A stretch of DNA of 62,000 nucleotides from Adiantum capillus-veneris (GCA_014529385.2 CM043962.1:90565180-90627179); one strand, 5' to 3'. Shown: positions 21,161 to 32,278, numbered from the stretch's first letter. Made by a program: numbers and translations. Notes: generated by a model not told the origin, from the sequence alone.

Positions 21161-23640
21161 GGCACAGACGCCTATACCCCAACAATAGGAATATTTACAA
21201 GCGTGTTTTGTACTACCATAATATAAATAGCAGGCCTTTCCATGAAAGGATTATCCTCAACCCTTTTCTTGAGGAAAAAAATTTAATATATTAAATAATA
21301 GACCAATAAATATAAAATTTGGAGCACTTTTCACTTCTCCCAATTGATTACCCCTTTGCAATTTGACAGGGCTTCCCATGCAAAATTTTCCTCAACTCTA
21401 TCTCTGGTAATTTAGTGGAGATTCAATTTCCGGGGGGGGGAGTAGCACTTGCATCAAGTGAAGCCCTTTGCAAACAATTGGACGTTGTGCTTGTTGGGGC
21501 TGTGACCAGTTCAATGCCTAGTCAACTCAAACTAGTTGTGCAAGCCCTAGTGGAATGTGATGGTGTCTTGGAGTCTTTTGCAGAGGTCTCACCCCCTATA
21601 GGACTCGATAACAATATATATTTTATGTTGTCCGAGGAAGTATCCCCCTACTATCTAGTCACCATGCAAGAGATAGTTCTAGAAGAATCCTTGGTGGGTG
21701 TTGGAAATTCAAGTAGCTTGTCAATGTAAGTGTGATGCAAAGATACAACAATACCTCACCTCAATTTTTGTGCCATCCCATTGACCAATATGTTGTTGTT
21801 TTTTATGCCACTGCAATGTCATTGATTAGTCTTTCCTCGACACAAGCCACATTAGCAGCAATCCTACACCCCCATCCAATCTTGCCGCCACATCCAATTT
21901 TGGAACCACCACCAACCTTACTCCCACATCCAAATCAGAGTTTGTAAGCCTCATTGACTTGGATGAGGATGTGCACGTAGGGCAGAGCATGCTGGCATTC
22001 GAAGTGGTCAAGAAACTACATCCCACTGATATTCAACATAAGTATGGTCAAATCCAAGTGTGGGAGTTATGCTTCATGGATGATTTTGGTTTAAAGCTAA
22101 GATTTGAACTTTCCCTTATGGTCATTGTTGTGATAGCTGGATGTGGCGCTCATATTATTCTGTTTTATGGTTTATGGTTTTGCCTCTTAACCATAGCTAA
22201 CATGTGTTGGTATGAGCTTTGTAAAGCCATACATATGGTTTATGATTCATGCTAAAAGTAAAGACCCAACATGATCGTATTGTTGTAGAAGGAACTATTT
22301 GATGCATACTATGGTTGCATAAAGAGGAATCATGTTTATGTTGATATGAGGCATCGTTGGATAACCAACTAGAAATATGCACAGCACAGGAATAAATGGG
22401 AGATCTCTGGGGGGCATCTTTGTTGTGTTCATGTAGGAGAGATTGACTAAAGTAGGATTTTCATATGGACCTACACTATTGAGTCGGCCATAAATACTTG
22501 TGGTCAGTTCATGTACGAGGGTTACGATTTGGCACCCGGTGTGGTCATCAAAGAGATGTTACTCCTAAACTTGTCTAGTTGGTGGTGATATTCTACCATC
22601 GGCACGTATTTGAAATCCATTTAGAGCATAGGCTCATGGAGGGAGGTGAAGTAGACTCGTTCCCAATATGACACCGGACATAGGTGTTTTGGTTTTCTTG
22701 TAGCGTAGTGAGATTCTCTCTGTCCATAGTAGGCCATTTGATCCCATACAAGTCAATTTTGGTTTAGAGTTATGATGTACCTCTTTTTTATAGCATTAAT
22801 TGAAGGTTCATCCTTGTCTCATTTAGTTCGGCTTTGACATTCTCTATCCACTTGTGCACTCAATTTTAGCCTCCACTATTCTCTCTCTCTTCTCTTCCTT
22901 CTTGGTGCATGCAGCAGTGGTCCACACATATACTCACCCTCTAGCTAGTTACACTTTTAGGAGTCCACTTTCATCTACACACATTCATGGGTACCTTTGT
23001 GTGGAGTCCGGCTCATGTCTTAAACTCCACTCTATGTTGGGCATAAGAGTGTCCTCCCTTATCTTTTGCTTCCACGCTGCTCTGATATAAAAATTATGTA
23101 CCATTGAAAGATTTTTTCTTGCATAGAACTTAAAGTTGTTCATTAATATTTCAAGATGAGGCTCCAATCTGTGTGATATCAAGTTCAAGTTTCTTATCTA
23201 GGGGCAACTTGATGACCCCTTGATGACCGACCATAAACTTTTGCTCATGAGGTAGCAACGCATTTTATAAACTTATTTACTTGGTAAGACTAATGTGGTT
23301 TTGAAGTTTTGTGAGCCTACAATTGGCCACTTGGCATGATCTAGTCCATTGGCCTCAACCAAAATCGGATGCTAAGCAACCTCATTTTAGCATGCTTTTG
23401 AAAACATTTGATCCGATGTAGATACAACAACATAAGGCTTAATTCAATGCATGCATTGTTCAAGTTTTGCTAACATCGCTGCTTTATTGATAAACAAGTA
23501 AAAAATGATTGCGCTTTGTGATAGCGTGCTTTAGCGTACTTGTCCCCTATTTTGAAGGTCTGCACATAGCTTCTTGTTCCCGCAAGTCACACCAAAAGCT
23601 GGATGAGGGACCATAGCATATGTGCAAAGCAACCTCTTCA
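21161..23640. other. unassigned region
   Basis: Short plus-strand frames at 21415-21729 and 21732-21947 (the second Pro/His/Leu-rich) show no family motif. There is a run of ten G at 21431-21440. No RNA gene or transposon terminus recognised. Confidence 0.3.
23280..23580 (+). repeat. dispersed duplicate, copy 1
   Basis: Shares with 24145-24385 the ordered blocks GTGGTTTT, GAGCCTACA, CTTGGCATGATCTA, CCATT.GCCTC and TTTGAAGGTCT. Diverged; the 23.64-24.0 kb RD-rich stretch lies between the copies. Confidence 0.5.
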
Positions 23641-23657
23641 CAGTTGTTGCAATGTGA

Positions 23658-23846
23658 TTGGAGCTTCAACATGAGGCTGAGTTGAAAGAAGTGGAACAAC
23701 ACCAGAGAAATGGTGATGGTAGACGTGATAGCAAAAGTGAAAGTGACAGGCAACACGAGGGCAAAAGTTGGAGAATAGATGATGATGGAGACCGCGGTAG
23801 ACATGATCGACATGAGAGAAGGTACAAAAAAAAAGAGAGACCATGA
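23658..23846 (+). other. Arg/Asp/Glu/His-rich short open frame
   Basis: 62 codons, starting MELQHEAELKEVEQHQRNGD and ending HDRHERRYKKKERP. Composition is like the RD/RS-type tails of splicing-related proteins. A further Arg/Asp-rich stretch lies just downstream (23843-24037) in another frame, with RRDRDDKNLSSSKKHQP. No domain is present. It may be a decayed piece of a host exon or simply low-complexity sequence. Confidence 0.2.
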
Positions 23847-24144
23847 TAGAGTATGAATATAGAAGGGATTGTAGCCATAGGGATGTAGTGGTTGAAAAAC
23901 TCGAAGAGAGCATGATGGTCACGATGATAAATATAACAAATATGCTAACAATGACAACAACGATGATGAACAGAGAATGGACCAGGAGGGATCGTGATGA
24001 TAAAAACCTTAGCTCTTCAAAAAAACATCAACCATAGGAACTTGATCTATTTACTATTTACAAAGGTTACGTTTGACATGTCATGGATTATGGTTGTTTT
24101 GTGAAGCTTGCAGGCTTTCACAATTTTGATCCTCTATTAGGTTA

Positions 24145-24385
24145 GCCTAACGTGGTTTTCCAAATTCTTGAGCCTACATGTAGCCTCTTGGCATGATCTA
24201 AGCCATTACCCTCCAACCCAATCACATGGCCAAGATCTTAAAGCTTGCTTTTCATAATGACCTCAAGCATACTATTAATAGTATCGGTGACAAGCAGCTA
24301 TGTGTGCTTTTAGGCACAAAAAGGATGATGTCGATGCTTGTCCCTCGTTTTGAAGGTCTTCTTCACATTTTTCAATACCATGACC
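24145..24385 (+). repeat. dispersed duplicate, copy 2
   Basis: Second copy of the blocks listed for 23280-23580, about 800-860 bp downstream. Confidence 0.5.
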
Positions 24386-24389
24386 TTTT

Positions 24390-25580
24390 CTTGCGTCTTG
24401 AATTTGTGGGTAGCTGGGCCCACCTTGATTAAGACTCTAGACAATGAGAAACACAAAAGTAAGTGATTAGATTCAGCTTTCCCTGGGCTTTGTGTCCTCG
24501 ATGGAAGAAGGAGAACCAAAGATCTTCAAAATGAGCTTGAGCATACCAGGTAATGAAATGCAAGGAACACCTGCAAGAGTTTGTGCCAAGGGTCCAGAAA
24601 TACAAGTAGCTAAAAATTTACCTTACAGAGAAAAGAGGATGCCTTACCACCACTGCTTACAAGAAAATCCATTGTCATGTCCACCTTAGTTCAATAGGTT
24701 TTAGTAGATTACAAAATTAATATTGCTTTAATGTTCTTTTTAAAATTAAACAATATAGTGTAGAGTTGAAACAACAAAATGAGGCGCCCCCCAGCTCAGT
24801 ATTCACACCCAACTGATTGAGTTATTCTACTGTAGTGATTGCGCTGGAGCTTATGAATCAAGAACTCATCATTACAATACACCCTACACCGTCTATGACA
24901 TAGAACATAAAGTTACCTCTGCTTCTCTTTATGTTAAATCTATCTCCTGCATCTTTTGTATTTGTGTTAACTCTTGTTTTGTGTGTCATAGAAAGCACAT
25001 ATATTCACAACAATGGATGTTTTGACTACCCAACCATGACTCCAGCTCGACAACACTGCAGGTTTGTTATCTACATCCAATTTTACATGCCTATGCATTT
25101 GCTTGGTCACACATAAAGCCTATGGGACAACGCATGACTTTCGTTTCTTATAATTCCTGGAGATACCACTGTGCCAACTCTCCACCATACTTTTGTATGA
25201 CACTTCTGCATGACGTGCATTGTATATTTAGCATTTTCACTCTGTGATGCTTCATTGCAAGATGGAATGTTTAACTCTTCACATTGCTTTTATGTAGCTT
25301 GACACAAGCATTGTCCATTGCCTTGCACAATTGAACGACACCCATGGATGATTATCAGGTCAGTAGTGCAGTTTAATTTTTATAACCTATTGATGCTTTC
25401 TATATTTATTGAGTTTTTCAATGCTTCCTTAACTCTCGTTTAGCTACATGTTTTCCTCACTAGTACATGCTCAATCTCGATCATCGTATTTATATATTAG
25501 ATCGACACACACTCCTTTTCTCATAGTTGGACAATTCAACTTATGTATTGTGGTACTCAATGCACTTTGTACATGTTTAT
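24390..25580. other. unassigned region
   Basis: AT-rich sequence with only short frames, no recognised protein, RNA gene or terminal repeat. Confidence 0.3.
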
Positions 25581-25582
25581 TG

Positions 25583-26524
25583 TCATAAAATCTAATATCT
25601 AACCAACCCAAATTATTTTCTCATATTAAACTGATCATTTAATGTGGGAGAATAAGCGAGAACAAGGGTTATAATATAGACATGTGGTTATGGATCTATC
25701 TCAACACGTGGCCAAAGTCAAAAGGGTCCAAATGAGAGATGGTTTGTCAAAGAGCAATGCTAGAATGGAGCTTAAAGACCTTAGGTTTAGCTTCATTAAA
25801 GACCTCCAAAGGTGTTAAAAGTCCTTAGACCTTAGGCAAGCTAGGGTTTTGCTTGAGGTGGGAACCCGGTCCAAGCTTGAGGTGCTTGTCGTGCTTGCTA
25901 ACTAAGGTGCTTGAGGTGCTTTATGACTAAGGTGCTTAAGGTGCTCCATGGCTAAGGTGCTTGAGGGGCTTAAGGTGTTCCCAAAGTCAACCAAGATCCC
26001 TACTCATGGGGGGGTGAGCCCTAATTGTAGGGACATGAGAGAGAACACACACACCCTCACACAAGGCAAGCCTAGTCTAAAGAAGCAACAAGGACACATG
26101 TCAAGTTCCTCTCCATGTTGCCCTCATAAGGTGCCTAAAGCCTATTGGTTGGCCTCTAAAGGGGTCCAATAAGATTTTAACTAATTAAATCTAATTGTTT
26201 ATGTATTTATCAAGTCCTCTTTCTCAAAGGGAAAAGGAGGACACTTGTCCAAAGACTACCCCTACTGCTTGAACGGACCCATGGTTGTGATTGGCAAGGC
26301 TTGAGAAAGAGCCAATGAGCTTCATGCATCAACTAGAAGTGGGGGTCGACCCAAGCAAGGAGGGGGCTTGATTTTGCAAGGTATACTCTCTCTCTCCCCC
26401 CCCCCCCCCCCCCCCCCCAACACACACACACACTCTCATGGTGTGAAGTGCCAAGTGCAAGAACTCCATCTCCTTCTCCAAGCTTTTTGAGAAGTTGAGA
26501 GCCTAAACCAACGCTTTGATACCA
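25583..26524 (-). repeat. unit A copy 1 (LTR-element leader) ending at a primer site
   Basis: Starts TGTCATAAAATCTAATATCT and holds repeated AAGGTGCTT(G/A)AGGTGCT motifs (25880-25980). It ends with GCTTTGATACCA (26513-26524), the inverse of a TGGTATCAAAGC primer site, one base before an LTR-like TGTAATGG. The spacing is the same as at the G4 gypsy primer site, so this is probably the leader side of a minus-strand gypsy-type element. Copies recur at 26941 (partial) and 27468. Confidence 0.6.
26396..26434 (+). repeat. poly-C run followed by (CA)n
   Basis: A CT/C run (26385-26418) leads into ACACACACACAC. At the same place unit A copy 3 has only CTCTCCCCGACACTCACAC, so the tract expanded in copy 1. 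Confidence 0.85.
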
Positions 26525-26525
26525 A

Positions 26526-26940
26526 TGTAATGGAAATGGCCTATGAACATTGAGAATAGCGGAATTAAGAGAATTATAGTGAGCATTTTTATGAGACTAC
26601 TTTGAGAACATAGAGGGTGAACTTAATTAGCGGTAGCAACATAACCATTATACTTTATTAACTTGGCATGAACAATAATTTTTCAAGAGAGAGAATTAGA
26701 GAACATGACAACAGTTGAGGACTAGATTTATGTGGAGCCGGTCCCCCCTCCAATAGGCTTTTGTATTATAGATTCTTCCATAAAGAGAGACTTGATACAA
26801 TACAATCTTTGGGTTCCTTGAGACCTAGGTGATACAATGAAGATGGAAAATTTCATGCATCACAAGCATAACATAACCTTTGTAAAAGCATTAACCATCC
26901 CCAGATTCAGTCCCAAGGTCTCAAACACCTTCGAAGGTGC
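26526..26940 (-). repeat. unit B, LTR-like, paired with an inverted copy at 28544-28911
   Basis: Begins TGTAATGG right after a primer-site motif and contains ATTGAGAATAGCGGAATTAA and GGTTCCTTGAGACCTAGGTG. It is found again as the reverse complement at 28544-28911. Hence two LTRs of one family in head-to-head orientation. Confidence 0.65.
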
Positions 26941-27362
26941 ATATCTAACCAACCCAAATGATTTTCTCATTTTAAACTAATCATTTAATGTTGGAGAAAC
27001 AAGGGTTAGAATGTAGACATGTGCTTACGAATCTATCTCAACATGGGGCCAAAGTCAAAGGGTCCAAATGAGAGATGGTATGTCAAAGAGCAATGCGAGA
27101 ATGGAGCTTAAAGACCTTAGGGTTAGCTTCATTAAAGACCTCCAAAGGTTTTTGTTAAAAGTCCTTAGACCTTAGGCAAGCTAGGGTTGTGCGAGGTGGG
27201 AACCCAGCCTAAGCTTGAGGTGCTTGTCGTGATTGTTGACTAAGGTGCTTGAATGACTAAGGTGCTTAAGGTGCTCCATGACTAAGGTGCTTGAGGGGCT
27301 TAAGGTGTTCCCAAAGTCAACCAAGATCCCTACTCATGGGGAGGCGAGCCCTAATTGTAGGG
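26941..27362 (-). repeat. unit A copy 2, truncated
   Basis: Matches the first ~440 bp of unit A (CATATCTAACCAACCCAAAT to CCCTAATTGTAGGG), with small deletions, then breaks into unrelated sequence. Confidence 0.75.
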
Positions 27363-27467
27363 TCAAAAGGGATCCTCTACCCGCTAAGAAACATCGACTA
27401 ATGACTAAGGCTTTATCTCTTCTACCTCATAGTTGAGGACGTCTATGCTTTCAAGAGAGATGTAATG

Positions 27468-28357
27468 TCATAAAATATAATATCTGACCAACCCAAATGA
27501 TTTTCTCATATTAAACTGATCATTTAATGTGGGAGAATAAATGGAAACAAGGGTTATAATATAGACATGTGCTTATGGATCTATCTCGACAGGGGGCCAA
27601 AGTGAAAGGGTCCAAATGAGAAATGGTCTATCAAAGAGCAATGCTAGAATAGAGCTTAAAGACCTTAGGGTTAACTTCATTAAAGACCTCCAAAGGTTAG
27701 TGTTAAAAGTCCTTAGACCTTAGGCAAGCTAGGGTTGTACTTGAGGTGGGAACCCGGCCCAAGCTTGAGGTGCTTAAGGTGCTTTATGACTAAGGTGCTT
27801 AAGGTCCTCCATGACTAAGGTTCTTGAGGGGCTTAAGGTGTTCCCAAAGTCAACCAAGATCCCTACTTAGGGGGGGCGAGCCCTAATTGTAAGGGCATGA
27901 GAGAGAGCACATACACCCTCATACAAGGCGAGCCTAGTCTAAAGAAGCAATAAGGACACGTGTCAAGTTCCTCTCCATGTTGCCCTCATAAGGTGACTAA
28001 AGCCTATTGGTTGACCTCTAAAGGGGTCCAATAAGATTCTAGCTAATTAAATTAATTGTTTAAGCATTTATCAAGTCCTCTCTCTCAAAGGGGAAAGGAG
28101 GAAACTTGTCCAAAGAGTACCCCTACTGCTTGAATGGACCCAAGCTTGTGGTTGGCTAGGCTTGAGAGAGAGCCAATGAGCTTCATGCATGAGCTAGAAG
28201 AGGGGGTCGACCCAAGCAAGGAGGGGGATTGCTTGCAAGGTATACTCTCTCCCCGACACTCACACAACCTCACATGGTGTGAAGTGCCAAGTGCAAGGAC
28301 TCCATCTCCTTCTCCAAGCTTGTTGAGAAGTTGAGAGCCTACACCAACACTCTTGGC
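27468..28357 (-). repeat. unit A copy 3, nearly full length
   Basis: Starts TGTCATAAAATATAATATCT and follows copy 1 closely through the AAGGTGCTT tract and the CCAAGTGCAAG block, to GAGAGCCTACACCAACACTC. It then diverges just before the primer site. Short frames inside (for example 28085-28393) are not supported as genes. Confidence 0.75.
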
Positions 28358-28543
28358 CATGGAATGCAAATCCAACCAAGAGCCATGCTTCAATGCTTAA
28401 GCTTGCCATCTTCTTCATCATCATTATTATTCTATTATAGTATGTTATGCAAGAAGAGTGATGATAAGCGAGGAACTATCTCTTTCTCGTATGTTACTTC
28501 TCTGTTGTACTCTTCCCTACCCTCATTCCCCGCTAACTCTCTC

Positions 28544-28911
28544 CACCTTCAAAGGTGTGTGAGGCCTTGGGATTGAGGTTATGTTATGCTTGTGATGCAT
28601 GAACTTTTCCACTTTCATTGCATCACCTAGGTCTCAAGGAACCCAAAGTATTGTATCAAGTCTCTCTTTATGGGAGAATCTATAGTACAAAAGCTTGTTG
28701 GAGAGGGGACCGTCTCCTCAAATGTTGTCATGTTCTCTAATTGTCTCTCTGGAAAAAGAATTGTTCATGCCAAGTTAATTAAGTATAATGGCTGTGCTGC
28801 TACCGCGAATTAAGTTCACCCTCTATGTTCTCAAAGTAGCCTCATAAAAATGCTCACTATAATTTCTCTTAATTCCGCTATTCTCAATGTTCATAGGCCA
28901 TTTTTATTACA
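28544..28911 (+). repeat. unit B, inverted copy
   Basis: The reverse complement matches 26526-26940 from TGTAATAAAAATGGCC to CACCTTTGAAGG, with a shorter middle. Together the copies form inverted arms of ~370-415 bp around 1.6 kb. Confidence 0.7.
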
Positions 28912-29120
28912 TTTACTTTATTCCTTGGTGGTTGATATCAATCTACATATGCCCTTGTTTTGGAAGTGCATCTTATATATTGCAGCCCAACGTTCTCCTT
29001 TGCATAACTGTTCTGTAGCACAAGGACAACCCTTTATATTATCCAGAGATATGTTTTCTCACCAGGTTCTGTGGTGAACAGCCAAGATTCCTTGCTCCCT
29101 CGGACTGTGACAACATGCCG

Positions 29121-29235
<115 letters not shown>

Positions 29236-29723
29236 GTTTTACGTGAAATAAGGAAAAATTGACTACATTTGAATTAGAGTAAGATGGGTGGTTCAAAGAT
29301 GTGTCCCTGGTCTAGAGACTAAATGGCCGATATTAGCAGGTTGAATGGCAATCTCCAAACAACTACCAAAGTAGGTTAAGAAGTAGGGTTTAAGCACAAG
29401 ATTAAGCTGCAACCCTTTGCTCGATTCAATTATTGCCTTTAATAGCCCTTTGTTGTATAGTGAGTCCTATGGGACACAACTTGCTTCTTCCCAATGCTCA
29501 TCAAGTCCCAAGCTGAGCAATTGTTGTTGCCTATCAATTGGTTCTACTCATCCGCTTGTGTTCCACAACAGAACCCGAAGCGACATCAATCACAACCAAG
29601 TAACCAATTGTGCTCCAAAATCTATGAGAACATGTACAACAAAGAGTAGTTCCTTGGTCTTATTGCTCAATCAGTTGTAGAGAATGCTGTGAAAATGGAC
29701 CATTCTACAGACAACTATAGAGG

Positions 29724-30091
29724 TAATTAATCATCATATATGTTCAATAAATACACATGCACTTAAAAAAATAAAATTTGGCCAATGCACTTTGTACTTC
29801 TTTACTTCAATGCTAATGCTTCTGCGTATGTTCTCTTATGTTCTATAGTTGATTCGGTAAGTTAATTATATTGCCTCGCAATCTCTGAGCGGCAGTGTGA
29901 GGAAACGATGTCCTATCTGCTGCCCCATCTCCACTCTGGTTGGGCAGTAGATCAAGCCATTCTCGTGAAGAAGAGCTTGCTGTCGTCATCCGTTTCAGCC
30001 ATGATTGGGATGAGACTTGTATGCAGGTACTTTGCCCTTTTTTTGTGTCCTCTTTTTTTGTCGCCATGTCTCAATTTCAGCTTCCCCAACC
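29724..30091 (+). repeat. tandem duplication unit 1 (DIM1-like promoter, exon 1, start of intron)
   Basis: 368 bp from TAATTAATCATCATATATGT to GCTTCCCCAACC. Immediately repeated as 30092-30448 with few changes. Confidence 0.9.
29908..30026 (+). pseudogene. DIM1/YLS8-like U5 snRNP protein, exon 1, copy with one-base deletion
   Basis: Starts MSYLLPHLHSGWAVDQAIL like copy 2, then loses one base at about 29965, so the sequence runs out of frame (VKKSLLSSS). The coding sense and the CAG/GTAC splice donor (30027) are still recognisable in the shifted frame. DIM1 (TXNL4A, yeast Dib1, plant YLS8) is a thioredoxin-fold component of the U4/U6-U5 tri-snRNP. This copy cannot make it. Confidence 0.85.
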
Positions 30092-30448
30092 TAATTAATC
30101 ATCATATATGTTTAATAAATACACATGCACTTAAAAAAATAAAATTTGGCCAATGCACTTTGTACTTCTTCACTTCAGTGCTAATGTATGTCCTCTTATG
30201 TTCTATAGTTGATTCGGTAAGTTAATTATATTGCCTCGCAATCTCTGAGCGGCAGTGTGAGGAAACGATGTCCTATCTGCTGCCCCATCTCCACTCTGGT
30301 TGGGCAGTAGATCAAGCCATTCTAGGTGAAGAAGAGCGCGCTGTCGTCATCCGTTTCGGCCATGATTGGGACGAGACTTGTATGCAGGTACCTTGCCTTT
30401 TTTTTTGTTTTCTTGTGTCGCCATGTCTCAATTTCGGCTTCCCCAACC
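30092..30448 (+). repeat. tandem duplication unit 2 (DIM1-like promoter, exon 1, start of intron)
   Basis: 357 bp copy of 29724-30091. The junction GCTTCCCCAACC/TAATTAATC is exact, so the duplication is direct and head to tail. Confidence 0.9.
30268..30387 (+). pseudogene. DIM1/YLS8-like U5 snRNP protein, intact exon 1 only
   Basis: 40 codons from ATG 30268: the opening is MSYLLPHLHSGWAVDQ and the end is VIRFGHDWDETCMQ, followed at 30388 by a GTACC donor. This is the strongly conserved start of the DIM1 family, whose thioredoxin fold lacks the CXXC pair and which functions in the spliceosome. The rest (about 100 residues, including VDITEVPDFN-type blocks) was not found downstream, where a (GA)n tract and retroelement sequence follow. 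Either the remaining exons are far away or this is a captured gene fragment; I treat it as a fragment. Confidence 0.85.
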
Positions 30449-30478
30449 TACTTTCCCAGTTTGAGTGAAGAACATAAT

Positions 30479-30487
<9 letters not shown>

Positions 30488-30536
<49 letters not shown>
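30488..30536 (+). repeat. (GA)n microsatellite
   Basis: About 24 GA units, 40 bp after the second DIM1-like unit. The segment 30537-30950 holds nothing recognisable. Confidence 0.95.
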
Positions 30537-30537
<1 letters not shown>

Positions 30538-30949
30538 CTAGTTTGTAATCAGCGTAGTTGGAAATGATAGTGAGAGCTTGGATATGACATGGGGGATCTA
30601 GAGAAATGGACAACTTAGAAAATTCCTAGTTTGAACTCGGGCAGCGACAAGACGGTAATTTTGTTGAAAATACAGTGCACACGAACAAAGAAGAAACTCA
30701 ATACTCAAAGTAGTCGAGACACGGATTGGCAGAGTTCCGCTTCCAGATGCATTGGCCTAAAGTCTGACACCCCTCTCAATACTTCTTTTTATATTGATAA
30801 GAACAGAGTACAACTGTCGCAAGTAAAACAAGAGAGGCAAGCGAGGAGCGTTAATAAAGAACAATATGGGATCTGAGTGTAAATAAAAGACACAGACATG
30901 ATATTATGATGATCAACAAGGGAATGGGCGATGAGAACTAGTACGGACA

Positions 30950-31017
30950 ACTTCAACCGTAGCCTTACAGAGTCTTGCCGAGTGGCCTAAGTTTAAAAGA
31001 GGTTCCCACCAACTTAT
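30950..31017. repeat. fragment of G5-family gypsy LTR (5' part)
   Basis: GTCTTGCCGAGTGGCCTAAG...AGAGGTTCC matches GTCTTGCCAAGCGGCCTATT...AGAGGAGTTCC in the G5 LTR at 61657-61690. It is interrupted at 31018 by a TRIM-like element. Confidence 0.55.
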
Positions 31018-31040
31018 TGTCAAAGTCGACGATTCGGAAG

Positions 31041-31042
<2 letters not shown>

Positions 31043-31091
<49 letters not shown>
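31043..31091 (+). repeat. (GA)n tract in left TRIM LTR
   Basis: About 25 GA units; the partner in the other LTR is longer (31440-31516). Confidence 0.95.
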
Positions 31092-31093
<2 letters not shown>

Positions 31094-31438
31094 TCTTGAA
31101 CCAATCAACCTCGGCAATGAATAACTGAATGTGTATACAATCGAGGCAAGGGGTTGCTTATATAGCAAGCCCAGTAAATTGCCCAACCCAAGACTTTTAA
31201 CAAATAAGTAAAATAAATACCTAAAAGCCAAACTAAATAATGGGATCACATTGGGCAGTTCACTTGAGATGCCTAAACTTCAAAACCCTCTCTACAGCTC
31301 ATAGTGGACATCAATAGTGAAACCAAGTCGATGAAGAAGCTACCATGGACACGCCAGAAAGTGGCCACCAACCGGATACACTTCGGTGTTGCTCCGATAC
31401 CATGTAAGTCGATGATGCGGAAGTGTAGAGACCAAGGG

Positions 31439-31439
<1 letters not shown>

Positions 31440-31516
<77 letters not shown>
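31440..31516 (+). repeat. (GA)n tract in right TRIM LTR
   Basis: About 38 GA units. In element sense it is a (TC)n tract downstream of the TATA box, like a pyrimidine-rich leader. Confidence 0.95.
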
Positions 31517-31518
<2 letters not shown>

Positions 31519-31794
31519 CTGAACCAGTCAACCTTGGCAATGAATAACTGAATGTGTATACAATGGAGGCAAGGGGTTGCTTATATAGCAAGCCCAATAA
31601 ATTGCCCTACCCAAGACTTTAACAAATAAGTAAAATAAATACCTAAAAGCCAAACTAAATAATGGGATCACATTGGACAGTTCACTTGAGATGCCTAAAC
31701 TTTTAATACTTATGGGACCCCTTCCGATGGGGCCAGGTGACCCAGAGACAATTAAAGTAAAGCGGGACACACTTCCACACATACACACACAAGA

Positions 31795-32278
31795 TGCGTA
31801 AAAGATGATGACGTGGCAACTGTACGGACGCTCGCGATTTGCGTTGACAATGCTGCATGGTAGGTTGTACGGACTTCCGCGATTTGCGCTACTGACGTGG
31901 CAGGTGTACGAATTTTCGTGAAATGTGCTGGCAGCTTTTGGGCATATGCTTTTGGACCATATGCTTTTAGGCTTGTAAGCTTTTCATGTAAACTGCTTTT
32001 GAAGGGCCAAGGGCCTTTAAATATATGCAGAGGGCTCATACTCTGGCACTCCACTGGTGAAGGTCCAAAGCGTGAGTACCGGCATTGTAAACGGTTCAAG
32101 CAATATAAAGAAATATCGAAAGAGACACCAGCGTTTGGGGCCAGTGCTCTCTTGGGGTGGATTTCCGCCACTCCTCATCTCGTGTGTCATGCATCTCTTT
32201 CAGTTCACTGTTATTTGAAGTGCTTAAAGTTGTTCAGACTGTTCTTTTTCGTTTGCACGTGGTTCCCGTCCCGTTACA
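31795..32278 (+). mobile_element. G5-family gypsy LTR, 3' part
   Basis: TGACGTGGCAGGTGTACGAA and GTGCTGGCAGCTTTTGG match the G5 LTR at 61870-61917. ATGCATCTCTTTCA through AAAGTTGTTC to CCCGTTACA (32278) matches the G5 LTR end at 59571-59661. With 30950-31017 it makes one LTR split by the TRIM-like element. No adjoining primer site or gag is seen, so it is probably a solo LTR. Confidence 0.6.

Larger units (their letters stand above)
31018..31702 (-). mobile_element. TRIM-like small LTR element with (GA)n in its LTRs
   Basis: Two direct repeats, 31018-31280 and 31403-31702, start TGT(CA)AAGTCGA and share a GA tract, then AATGAATAACTGAATGTGTA and CAAGGGGTTGCTTATATAGC. Between them lie only ~120 bp, ending with GCTCCGATACCA (31391-31402), a primer site variant (inverse TGGTATCGGAGC) next to the right repeat. 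So the element is on the minus strand with no coding capacity, the definition of a terminal-repeat retrotransposon in miniature. A TATATAAGC box lies in each LTR. A solo LTR with tandem duplication is the alternative. Confidence 0.5.

Noticed and set aside
21415-21729. 104-codon plus-strand frame
   Set aside because: No recognisable domain; length is within chance expectation.
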